Shown piece by piece: positions 1 through 6,080 of a stretch of DNA of 11,076 nucleotides. The position numbers and the translations under genes were made by a program. The notes under the pieces were generated by a model, which was not told where the DNA came from, made no database searches, and saw only the letters and a program-made list of their open reading frames with translations. The stretch comes from Rhodoferax sp. (GTDB taxonomy: Bacteria; Pseudomonadota; Gammaproteobacteria; Burkholderiales; Burkholderiaceae_C), in assembly GCA_023231075.1 (NCBI GenBank), contig JALNWC010000051.1, forward strand, positions 1 through 11,076. Reading direction: 5' to 3'. Every line of letters begins with the position of its first letter. Position 1 is the stretch's first letter.

Positions 1-1
1 C

Positions 2-172
2 TATGCCACCCTGGGCACCCTCTACAAGACCGGTGCCTATGTGAACACCTACCTGCTCTACACCCAGAGCTTTGTGGACTACGTGAAGGCCAAGGGCACC
101 ATTGCACGCCCTGCCGCAGGCGACTACTCGCACCAGAGCGTCATCACCAAGGCTGGCGTGACGCTGCCCTGA
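2..172 (+). CDS. C-terminal end of probable secreted 5'-nucleotidase (partial)
   Basis: Only the last 56 residues are in the window; the gene begins upstream. The reading frame is open from base 2 to a TGA at 170-172. The peptide starts YATLGTLYKTG, then has a helix ending in SFVDYVKAKGTIARP and a short polar tail ending in VTLP. This order (aromatic-rich strand, then a helix with D-Y-V, then I-x-R-P) resembles the end of the UshA-type 5'-nucleotidase C-terminal domain, where the last helix is followed by a Pro-rich closing segment. Such enzymes are periplasmic or surface-bound and release phosphate from nucleotides, which would suit the phosphate-related genes downstream. The active site is not visible, so the family call is tentative; another secreted phosphatase or hydrolase remains possible. 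Confidence 0.5.
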   Translation, partial: YATLGTLYKTGAYVNTYLLYTQSFVDYVKAKGTIARPAAGDYSHQSVITKAGVTLP

Positions 173-174
173 CG

Positions 175-230
175 GCCGGGGGAGCCCGGCATTGCTTGAA
201 TTCAGCCCGGCTGCTCGCCTGTCGGGCTGA
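175..230. terminator. Two consecutive hairpins between converging genes
   Basis: Just after the stop codon at 170-172 lies a perfect 6-bp stem GCCGGG/CCCGGC (175-180 and 185-190, 4-nt loop). A second perfect 8-bp stem TCAGCCCG/CGGGCTGA follows (202-209 and 223-230). The position between a + strand gene end and the - strand gene end at 243 suits a bidirectional terminator. Neither hairpin has a clear T-run, so intrinsic termination is probable rather than certain. Confidence 0.5.
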
Positions 231-242
231 GGACTCAGCTAC

Positions 243-839
243 TTAGCTTCGATCTTTGGCTGGCCGTCCGGTTTTGATGACCGGAACGACATTCATGGCT
301 TTGCGGAAGTTGGCATCTGACATGGCGGCCAATGCCATGATGCCGGCGCGGATCAACTCGCTCTTCTTGATCGAATTTCCCAGCGTGACTCCGCGCTGTT
401 TCAACTCGTCCAGTTTGAGGTACTCGAGCTTGGGCATGGTGAAACTGTCGCGTACCAGCTTTAACTTTTTTTCCTTTGGCGACTTGACGTCACCGTGCTT
501 GGCAGTCGGCACAATGACCGCCTTTGCTTCAGCCTTTGCAGGTCTTTTAACTGCAGCCTTGGAAGCCGCCGTGGGTGCTGCCTTGACGACCGGTTTGGCG
601 GCTGCCTTGCTGGCGACTGGCTTGACAGCGACCCTGGCCACGGCTTTGACCGGTTCAGCGACTTTTGTGGTGCTTGTTTTAGCCACTTTTTTCGCCACTG
701 CTTTGACTTCTGGTGGGCGCGGTGCGGGTGCCGAAGGCGCAGGTGCTGAAGGCGCTGGCGCTGTGCTGATGACGCTTGGCTGATCCGTCTGGGCTGTTGT
801 AGCCACAGTCGCAAGCTCTGTCTGGGTTGTTGAGGTCAT
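243..839 (-). CDS. Histone H1-like tailed protein with RHH-like C-terminal domain
   Basis: The protein has 198 residues. Residues 1-40 are Ser/Thr/Ala/Pro-rich with a PAPSA repeat. Residues 41-125 form a Lys/Ala/Pro/Val-rich tail like those of bacterial histone H1-like and AlgP-type proteins. Residues 125-193 are a compact domain: KLVRDSFTMPKLEY (a strand-like segment), a helix LKLDELKQRG, then IKKSELIRAGIMAL, closing with IKTGRP. This resembles a small domain that I associate with Burkholderiales proteins and that looks like a ribbon-helix-helix fold. The likely role is DNA binding or nucleoid organisation in the cytoplasm, with the basic tail contacting DNA non-specifically. The start is supported by AAGGAGA on the minus strand (847-853), 7 nt before the ATG. 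The gene stands alone and no regulated target is visible. The function is inferred from composition and pattern. Confidence 0.8.
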   Translation of the reverse strand: MTSTTQTELATVATTAQTDQPSVISTAPAPSAPAPSAPAPRPPEVKAVAKKVAKTSTTKVAEPVKAVARVAVKPVASKAAAKPVVKAAPTAASKAAVKRPAKAEAKAVIVPTAKHGDVKSPKEKKLKLVRDSFTMPKLEYLKLDELKQRGVTLGNSIKKSELIRAGIMALAAMSDANFRKAMNVVPVIKTGRPAKDRS

Positions 840-862
840 GGTGAGCTCTCCTTGAGTTAAAC

Positions 863-888
863 AAGGTATACAGTTTATACCTTTTTTT
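863..888. promoter_or_regulatory. Palindrome upstream of the histone-tail gene, possible operator
   Basis: AAGGTATA (863-870) and TATACCTT (876-883) form a perfect 8-bp inverted repeat with a 5-nt spacer, 24 bp upstream of the minus-strand start codon. It could be an operator for autoregulation, since the gene product looks like a small DNA-binding protein. It also contains TATAAA and TATACC on the minus strand, either of which could serve as a -10. Read on the + strand it is followed by five more T residues and so resembles an AT-rich intrinsic terminator. The sequence alone does not decide between these. Confidence 0.45.
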
Positions 889-968
889 CCAGAAGTCGAC
901 TTTCAACCAACATCCGTTTTGCGTTCACCCGTTGCGAGCGCAGGGCACCACAAGAGACCCGCACTATT

Positions 969-997
969 TTGGTTTCCCTGCGCATTTTTGCGACAAT
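969..997 (+). promoter_or_regulatory. Weak sigma70-like promoter for the hemerythrin gene
   Basis: TTGGTT (969-974) and GACAAT (992-997) are 17 bp apart and would start a transcript near 1004, about 40 nt before the ATG at 1044. The -35 matches the consensus at only three of six positions and the -10 at four of six. This is the best candidate seen in the gap between 840 and 1043, which otherwise shows only the palindrome at 863-888. Confidence 0.25.
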
Positions 998-1043
998 CCA
1001 TGCCACCGCGCCACCGGACGCCTGAACCCGACGTGATTTTTTG

Positions 1044-1508
1044 ATGAATGCCATGCAGCCCAAACACCCTCCCGAACTGAACCCCGGAAGACCCGTTCCG
1101 ACATGGTCGTCCAGCCTGAGCGTGGGCAATGCCAAACTGGACGAGCAGCACATCACCCTGCTTGAGTTGGGTCGTGACCTGATGCGCCTGCTTGACACCG
1201 AGACAGCCACCCAGGTCCAGATTCATGCGGCTCTGGAAGACATCGTCAAACAGTCGCAACTGCACGACGCCCGCGAAGAAAAAATCCTTGAGGTCAATGG
1301 CTGCCCGACGCTGGCCGAACACAGAGCGGCGCATCAGACGTCGCGCGCCGAACTGGCCACTTTGCTGTCTGATGTCTCGCGTGGCGCGCAAGACCGGGCG
1401 GCGTTAAGCCGCTGGGTAGTCGACTGGATGGACCATCACATCAGTGAAAATGACCTGCCGGTCAAAGACTACCTGAGGCAGACGCCCAAGGCACGCACGA
1501 CCGGTTGA
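1044..1508 (+). CDS. Bacteriohemerythrin
   Basis: This is a single-domain hemerythrin of 154 residues, a four-helix bundle that binds O2 at a non-heme di-iron site. It is cytoplasmic and is usually linked to oxygen storage, sensing or delivery. All expected iron ligands are in place: H36 in LDEQH, H74 and E78 in HDAREE, H93 and H97 in HRAAH, and H132 and D137 in HHISEND. Trp21 lies in the usual position before the first helix. There is no signal peptide, membrane segment or fused signalling domain. No good Shine-Dalgarno is visible; the ATG at 1044 is chosen, but a TTG at 1041 or an ATG at 1053 would leave the domain intact. It converges with the CorA gene, leaving 21 bp between stop codons, so it is a separate transcription unit. 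The identification is firm; its physiological role here is open. Confidence 0.93.
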   Translation: MNAMQPKHPPELNPGRPVPTWSSSLSVGNAKLDEQHITLLELGRDLMRLLDTETATQVQIHAALEDIVKQSQLHDAREEKILEVNGCPTLAEHRAAHQTSRAELATLLSDVSRGAQDRAALSRWVVDWMDHHISENDLPVKDYLRQTPKARTTG

Positions 1509-1529
1509 TGCGCGCGGGCACCCCCTGGG

Positions 1530-2840
1530 TCAACGCGATTTCTTGAGCTTGAGATGGCGAGTTTCCAGACGTTTGAGCCCGGTAAAGGTCAGTACGCCAA
1601 TCATGGCGGCCCCCACCAGAAACGCACCGTAGGCGATGGGCCAGGGGATGCCCTGGGTCATCATGGAAAACTCCGACATGCCGCCCATGCCGGCCAGAAT
1701 GTTGATGGGGGTAAACACCACACCGAACACCGTCAACTGGTTGATGCGCCTGTTCTGGTTGATGTTGATGAAACCAATGGTTGCGTCCATCAAAAAGTTG
1801 ATCTTGTCGAACAGAAACGAGGTGTGGCTGTTGAGCGAGTCAATATTGCGCAAAATCTGGCTGCCGTCATCGAGTTGCGCCGGCGCCATGGTTTTGCTGC
1901 GAATCAAAAAGTTGATGGCGCGCTGCGTGTCAAGGATGTTGCCCCGGATGCGCCCGTTCAAGTCCTCTTCTTCGGCAATGGCGCCCAGAATGCCGGCGGC
2001 CTCCTGGTCGCTGATGGCTTCACTCAAAACCTGGTGGCCCACCTTGCCCAGGGTGGCATAAATGTCTTCGAGCGAGTCGGCCGAATACTCGACGTCCGCA
2101 CCAAACAGATCCAGCAGCACATCGGTGCAATCCGACACATAGCCGGGCTGCGTTCGGGCCCGCCTGCGCTGCAGCCGGAACACCGGCAGGTCTTCGTTGC
2201 GCAGCGAGAACAACACGCCCTTGTGCAAAATAAACGCCACCGGCACACTGCGCGACAGGCCTTCGCGGTCCAGTAAAAAATTGGAGTGCAGGTGGATGTC
2301 GCCGTTGTCCTCTATTTGATAGCGCGCGCTGATTTCCAGGTCCGTCAGCTCATCCGGGTCCGGCAGCGTCAGCCCGAAATGCGAACCCACATAAGTCCGC
2401 TCGGCTTTGCTGGCGCCCAGCAGATCAATCCAGATCGGGCTTGCCCCTTGCAGGTTTTTTCGGCCCTCAATGGGAATTTGCTGCAAGCGGCCGTCCACCA
2501 GCACAAAGGCGTTCATCTGGCTCTCGTTGAACACAGGCTCCCGGCCGTCCGCCAGCGCGTCGCGCCGCTCATCCGTCACTTCCCACAAAACATCGTTTTG
2601 CCGCCCCTGATCGATCAACGGCCAGAGTTGTTGACCATCCTCGATCGGCAGGGTGTCGAGCAATGACGCAATGTCGGTCACCGGCAACTGCTGCAAGAGC
2701 GTCTTCAGCTCGGCCAGATGCTGGCGCTGCACCAGGGTTTCAACAATGGCCTGGCGCGGCATGCTCTGGTTGTGGACCATGCCCGCCACCCGTTTTTGCT
2801 TCTTGAGCAAATCCAGGACCTTGTCAGCCAATGCGTTCAT
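1530..2840 (-). CDS. CorA-type divalent cation transporter with MgtE-N-like N-terminus, GMS variant
   Basis: This 436-residue inner-membrane protein is probably a Mg2+ or related divalent-cation channel or transporter. Residues about 28-98 form short helical repeats (LKTLLQQLPVTDIASLLDTL) that resemble the MgtE intracellular N-domain. Residues about 110-360 match the cytoplasmic CorA part (WIDL at 137-140, SLRNEDLPVF at 212-221, then long helices). The CorA stalk end (NQNRRINQLT, 361-370) leads into TM1 at about 368-386. TM2 follows at about 399-420, and the C-terminus is basic (RHLKLKKSR). The signature GMN at the end of TM1 reads G387-M388-S389 instead. GMN variants in this superfamily can differ in ion choice or direction, so calling it a Mg2+ importer would go too far. 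It is the second gene of a minus-strand pair, 21 bp after the 70-residue upstream gene. No good ribosome binding site precedes its ATG, which could mean coupling to the upstream gene. Confidence 0.88.
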   Translation of the reverse strand: MNALADKVLDLLKKQKRVAGMVHNQSMPRQAIVETLVQRQHLAELKTLLQQLPVTDIASLLDTLPIEDGQQLWPLIDQGRQNDVLWEVTDERRDALADGREPVFNESQMNAFVLVDGRLQQIPIEGRKNLQGASPIWIDLLGASKAERTYVGSHFGLTLPDPDELTDLEISARYQIEDNGDIHLHSNFLLDREGLSRSVPVAFILHKGVLFSLRNEDLPVFRLQRRRARTQPGYVSDCTDVLLDLFGADVEYSADSLEDIYATLGKVGHQVLSEAISDQEAAGILGAIAEEEDLNGRIRGNILDTQRAINFLIRSKTMAPAQLDDGSQILRNIDSLNSHTSFLFDKINFLMDATIGFININQNRRINQLTVFGVVFTPINILAGMGGMSEFSMMTQGIPWPIAYGAFLVGAAMIGVLTFTGLKRLETRHLKLKKSR

Positions 2841-2861
2841 GCTGTTGCCCGTGGCCAGGGT

Positions 2862-3074
2862 TCAGTGCGGGCTTGCTTGGCGTGTCGCTTGGCGATGTAC
2901 CGCGATGGTCTGCGTGTAGGGCACCGACCAATCGGGCTTTCCCCCCGCCGCGGGTTCAAACTTTCGGCACTGTTCCAGCGCCGAAAAAACCTGCCTGCAC
3001 AGCGGGTCGCCAGGCCCGTAACGGTAGCTTAGCTTGTTGTGAAGTATTTCGAGTTGGTCTGACTGGCGTGACAT
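2862..3074 (-). CDS. Conserved-looking 70-residue hypothetical protein upstream of corA
   Basis: I do not recognise a characterised family. The start at 3074 is chosen over an upstream in-frame start at 3122 because GAGGG (minus strand, 3081-3085) lies 6 nt before this ATG and the first residues MSRQSDQLEI look like a natural N-terminus. The protein is soluble, with no signal or membrane segment. It has a helix-forming first half (LEILHNKLSYRYG, then PLCRQVFSALEQCRKFE) with two Cys at 26 and 36, and an aromatic segment PDWSVPYTQTI at 47-57. The tail after about residue 60 is Gln/Arg-rich. The 10-residue Cys spacing does not form a standard metal-binding motif. The 21-bp gap to the transporter gene on the same strand suggests one transcript, so a link to the transporter is possible but unproven. 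Confidence 0.65.
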   Translation of the reverse strand: MSRQSDQLEILHNKLSYRYGPGDPLCRQVFSALEQCRKFEPAAGGKPDWSVPYTQTIAVHRQATRQASPH

Positions 3075-3161
3075 TTTTTGCCCTCTGGTTGTTAAAAAAG
3101 GTGACGGTACTCGCAGGGCCACAAGACGCTGCAGTCACTCGGCGATGATGCCAGTTAAATA

Positions 3162-3183
3162 TGTAACAAATGTGTCATACAAA
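3162..3183 (+). promoter_or_regulatory. Pho-box-like direct repeat upstream of the phoX remnant
   Basis: TGTAAC (3162-3167) and TGTCAT (3173-3178) start exactly 11 bp apart, and each is followed by an AT-rich 5-mer. This fits the PhoB direct-repeat format (TGTCA-type half-site, 11-bp period). It lies about 110 bp upstream of the phoX remnant start codon and about 90 bp upstream of the divergent small gene at 3074, so it could have served either side. No convincing -10 is placed at the usual distance; TGAAAT at 3195-3200 is the best + strand candidate. Confidence 0.5.
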
Positions 3184-3201
3184 GGAAATGATCATGAAAT
3201 C

Positions 3202-3239
3202 ATCGTCCATATTTCATTGGATCGTCATAGTTTTTCATT
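3202..3239 (+). repeat. Imperfect tandem repeat in the phoX upstream region
   Basis: ATCGTCCATATTTCATT (3202-3218) and ATCGTCATAGTTTTTCATT (3221-3239) are near-copies with a 19-bp offset, differing by small insertions. The GTCAT and TTCAT elements resemble PhoB half-sites, but the spacing is 10 bp within the second copy, so I do not call it a second box. The region is markedly AT-richer than its surroundings, as expected of a promoter. Confidence 0.35.
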
Positions 3240-3290
3240 AACGTCGTGGCGCAATTGTGTCGTCGCAACGAAACACCCAGGAACACCTCG

Positions 3291-3495
3291 ATGATTCAAC
3301 AATTTGACTTCAACGACGAGAACTCCAACACCAGCAACAACCCGAGCTTTGACTCGGTATGGCAGGCCCGCCTGAACCGCCGTGGTGGTGCCCGCCGGCT
3401 ACACCGCCAGCGTGCTCTACGCCCTGGGCGACCCCCTGACAGGCACCACACCCGCTTACAAGAACGACGGCTCCGACACCGACCATGAAAACCGC
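3291..3495 (+). pseudogene. phoX: Remnant of a phoX-type alkaline phosphatase gene
   Basis: Two pieces of a PhoX-like secreted alkaline phosphatase survive in different frames. Piece 1 (3291-3383) begins MIQQFDFNDENSNTSNNPSF and ends QARLNRR, matching the usual PhoX N-terminus with its twin-Arg export signal cut at the RR. Piece 2 (about 3384-3495) reads VVVPAGYTASVLYALGD, then TPAYKNDGSDTDHENR, a segment that in intact PhoX lies well after the signal peptide. The hydrophobic signal core and the next several dozen residues are missing, and the frame shifts by one at the junction near 3383. The similarity stops at 3495, next to a Pho-box, and the remaining several hundred residues with the catalytic site are absent. 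The gene cannot make an active enzyme. AGGA at about 3279 may be its old ribosome binding site. The family call rests on motif memory. Confidence 0.75.
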
Positions 3496-3496
3496 G

Positions 3497-3529
3497 TGTC
3501 ACGGCTTTGTCACGCACGGCCACTACAAA
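3497..3529 (+). promoter_or_regulatory. PhoB-type promoter of the phytase-like gene
   Basis: TGTCAC at 3497-3502 is repeated exactly at 3508-3513, giving an 11-bp period as in PhoB boxes. After the second half-site come 10 bp and then TACAAA (3524-3529), a plausible -10. This is the same geometry as the E. coli phoA promoter, where PhoB replaces the -35. Transcription would start near 3536, about 31 nt before the ATG at 3567. A further TGTAAC (3550-3555) and TGAAAC (3561-3566), also 11 bp apart, touch the start codon but are less convincing. Confidence 0.68.
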
Positions 3530-3566
3530 CAAGCGTCTTTCAACCCACTTGTAACGCGACTGAAAC

Positions 3567-5915
3567 ATGAAAAACCCGATCTCCCGCCACCCAGCCCGTG
3601 TGTTTGCCGCCAGCCTCATCATGAGCGCCGTGCTTGTTGCCTGCGGCGGCAACGATGACCCGATCCTTGCCGTACCGGAAGCTTCCATCTCCAACGCCAG
3701 CATGTTTTTCAACCGCACCGCCACCTTTGCCGTCTGCCAGCAGACCGGGGCGTCCTGCGAAACGGACGTGGCAACCTCGCCTGAGATCGTGGCTGCCAGT
3801 GAAGACGGCATGACGCTGGTCTACTCCAACAGCCTGAAGGGTGAAATCGGGTTCGTTGACATCACCGACGTCAAGGCGCCGAAAGCGCTGGGTACGCTGG
3901 CCATGGGTGGCGAGCCCACCTCGGTGACGGTGCTGGACGCAAATGCGCTGGTCGCGGTCAACACCTCAGCCGACTTCGTGAATCCTTCGGGCAAGCTCGT
4001 GGTCGTTGACATTGCCAGCCGCAAGCTCATTGCCGAGATCACACTGCCGGGTCAACCGGACTCGATCGCGCACAGCAAGGACGGCAAGTACCTTGCCATC
4101 GTGATTGAAAACGAGCGCGATGAAGCGGTTAACAAAGGCGCCCTGCCACAGCTGCCCGCCGGCAATTTGGTGATCGTGGACGTGGCCGGTGCGCCAGCCA
4201 CCTGGAAGACGCGTACCGTGAGCCTGACCGGCCTGGAAGGCATGCTGTACCCCACCGATCCCGAGCCGGAATATGTGGACATCAATGACGACAACATCGC
4301 CGTGGTCACGCTGCAAGAAAACAACCACATCGCTTTGGTCGACTTGGCGTCAGGCAAAATCACCCGACATTTCAGCGCGGGCAGCGTGACGCTCGACAAA
4401 GTCGATTTGACGGATGCGCCGCGTCCCAACCAGGTTAACCTGACCCAGACACAGGCCGACCGTCTGCGTGAACCCGATGGCGTGACCTGGATTTCCAAAA
4501 CCCGGTTCGTGACCGCCAACGAAGGCGACCTCAACGGCGGCAGCCGCGGCTTCACCACCTTCAACCTGGACGGCAGCGTCGCCTTTGAAGCAGGCAATTC
4601 ACTGGAGCACCTGATGGCGCGCATCGGTCACACCAACGACAAGCGCTCGGATGCCAAAGGCAATGAACCTGAAAACGCCGACTTTGCCCGCTTTGCCGGC
4701 ACCGACTATTTGTTCGTCGCGTCCGAGCGCTCCAGTGTGCTTGCGGTCTATGACATGAGCACCCCCGACAAACCCACTTACAAACAGGTTTTACCCGCCA
4801 GCCTGAGCCCCGAGGGCTTGCTGGCCATCCCCTCGCGCAACCTGCTCGTCTCGGCCAGTGAACTCGATGATCGGTCCATTCTGGCCAGGGGTTCACTGAA
4901 CATTTACCAATACCAGTCGGCCCCGGCCGCCTACCCGACTGTGCAATCGGTCGACCGCGCCGATGGCACGCCCATTGCGTGGTCCGCGCTCTCGGGTTTG
5001 GCTGCAGCCAGCACCGGCACCGTGGTGTATGGTGTGGATGACAGCTTCTTCCGTGGCAACCGGATTTTTGAGATTGACACCGCCAGCAAACCGGCCCTGG
5101 TGAAAAATGAAATCAGGATCACCGACCCGGACAACAAAATTGCCGCGCTGGCGACCACGCTGCCAGACGTAAAAGATCCGCTCACTTTTGACGACACCGA
5201 CCTTGCTGCCCTGGTCAATGCAGACGGCTCCGTCAACCTTGATCCTGAAGGCATCTCGCTGGCATCGGCCGGCGGTTTCTGGGTGGCCTCTGAAGGCGCC
5301 GGCTCGGTCAACGACAGCACGGCACGGCCTGTGCTGTCTGCCAATTTGATTTTCAAACTCAGTGCCACCGGCGTGATCGAAGACATTATTCAACTGCCTG
5401 CTGATGTCAACGCCAAGCAGGTCCGTTTCGGCTTTGAAGGGGTGGCCGAATCCAACGGCACGTTGGTGGTCGCCTTCCAGCGCGCCTGGGTGGGTGACAC
5501 GCAGCCGCGGATTGGCGTTTACGACCTGGTTGCCAAAACCTGGCAATTCATGTTTTACCCGCTGGACCCGGTGGCATCGCCCAACGGCGGCTGGGTGGGC
5601 CTGTCGGACATCACGGCTTTGGGCAACAATAAATTCCTGGTGATCGAACGTGACAACCAGGGTGGGCCGGATGCCCGCATCAAACGCCTGTACCGCATCG
5701 ACCTCACCGGCAAAGCGGATGGCGCGACGCTGAGCAAAACCATGGTACGCGACCTGATGGCCGATCTGCGCGGCCCGGCGGGTCCGGTGCTGGAGAAAAT
5801 TGAAGGCTCGGCGCTGCTGGCCAATGGCGATGTGATCATCGTCAACGACAACGACGGAGTCGATGACAACAGCGGCGAAGTGCAATTGATGAATCTGGGC
5901 AAGCTGCTGAACTGA
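3567..5915 (+). CDS. Lipoprotein with choice-of-anchor-I-like propeller and phytase-like esterase domain
   Basis: This 782-residue exported protein has a basic N-terminus, a hydrophobic stretch at 12-25 and a lipobox L23-V24-A25-C26, so the mature protein starts at Cys26 and is lipid-anchored. Residues about 70-450 are beta-propeller repeats (LVVVDIA, LVIVDVA, HIALVDLASGKI). They hold a choice-of-anchor-I signature: EPEYVDINDDNIAVVTLQEN at 233-252 and REPDGV...VTANEGD at 301-321. Residues about 470-780 fit the esterase-like domain of phytases: LDPEGIS at 558-564, GFEGVA at 622-627, VIERDN at 692-697, KIEGSAL at 744-750 and NDNDGVDDN at 760-768. The acidic clusters suit Ca2+ binding. It probably hydrolyses organic phosphate esters at the cell surface, but the substrate is unknown. 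The start has no Shine-Dalgarno. It lies behind a PhoB-type promoter and the ATG overlaps, as ATGA, the stop of the phoX-remnant frame. Confidence 0.85.
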   Translation: MKNPISRHPARVFAASLIMSAVLVACGGNDDPILAVPEASISNASMFFNRTATFAVCQQTGASCETDVATSPEIVAASEDGMTLVYSNSLKGEIGFVDITDVKAPKALGTLAMGGEPTSVTVLDANALVAVNTSADFVNPSGKLVVVDIASRKLIAEITLPGQPDSIAHSKDGKYLAIVIENERDEAVNKGALPQLPAGNLVIVDVAGAPATWKTRTVSLTGLEGMLYPTDPEPEYVDINDDNIAVVTLQENNHIALVDLASGKITRHFSAGSVTLDKVDLTDAPRPNQVNLTQTQADRLREPDGVTWISKTRFVTANEGDLNGGSRGFTTFNLDGSVAFEAGNSLEHLMARIGHTNDKRSDAKGNEPENADFARFAGTDYLFVASERSSVLAVYDMSTPDKPTYKQVLPASLSPEGLLAIPSRNLLVSASELDDRSILARGSLNIYQYQSAPAAYPTVQSVDRADGTPIAWSALSGLAAASTGTVVYGVDDSFFRGNRIFEIDTASKPALVKNEIRITDPDNKIAALATTLPDVKDPLTFDDTDLAALVNADGSVNLDPEGISLASAGGFWVASEGAGSVNDSTARPVLSANLIFKLSATGVIEDIIQLPADVNAKQVRFGFEGVAESNGTLVVAFQRAWVGDTQPRIGVYDLVAKTWQFMFYPLDPVASPNGGWVGLSDITALGNNKFLVIERDNQGGPDARIKRLYRIDLTGKADGATLSKTMVRDLMADLRGPAGPVLEKIEGSALLANGDVIIVNDNDGVDDNSGEVQLMNLGKLLN

Positions 5916-5927
5916 TCGTTTGCAATG

Positions 5928-5953
5928 GCGCTCTCGCAATCGGGTGAGAGCGC
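5928..5953. terminator. Hairpin after the phytase-like gene
   Basis: GCGCTCTC (5928-5935) pairs perfectly with GAGAGCGC (5946-5953) across a 10-nt loop, starting 13 bp after the stop codon. It probably ends or stabilises the phytase-like transcript. No T-run follows; the next bases run straight into the REP-like repeat. Confidence 0.5.
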
Positions 5954-5960
5954 TGGAATC

Positions 5961-6058
5961 AGTTGGGGTCAGAGCACGTCGCTTCACGAGTGGTCCGACC
6001 CGCAAATTGCAAGATTTAGTTGGGGTCAGAGCACGTCGCTTCACGAGTGGTCCGACCC
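5961..6058. repeat. Two direct copies of a 41-bp REP-like element
   Basis: The 41-bp unit beginning AGTTGGGGTCAGAGCACGTC occurs identically at 5961-6001 and 6018-6058, with 16 bp between copies (57-bp period). Each copy can fold: GGGTC near its 5' side pairs with GACCC at its 3' end, with a smaller CACGT/ACG..TG inner stem. The core TTGGGGTCAGAG resembles repetitive extragenic palindromes that I associate with REP transposases in betaproteobacteria. No transposase is in the window. The element fills most of the gap before the transporter gene. Confidence 0.8.
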
Positions 6059-6080
6059 ACGAGATATAGTGCCATCCAGC

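Noticed and set aside
1505..1534. Terminator between the hemerythrin and CorA genes
   Set aside because: Only a 5-bp GTTGA/TCAAC pairing over a long loop; not strong enough to call.
3221..3239. Third Pho box (GTCAT/TTCAT) upstream of the phoX remnant
   Set aside because: The half-sites are 10 bp apart, not 11, and the second is degenerate; it is recorded only as an imperfect repeat.
4893..6044. 383-codon minus-strand open frame opposite the phytase-like gene, beginning in the REP-like repeats
   Set aside because: It is Arg/His/Gln/Val-rich, has no recognisable domain and mirrors a well-supported GC-rich + strand gene.
5961..6058. Possible CRISPR repeats
   Set aside because: Only two units with a 16-bp spacer and an internal palindrome; no cas genes; the core resembles REP elements.
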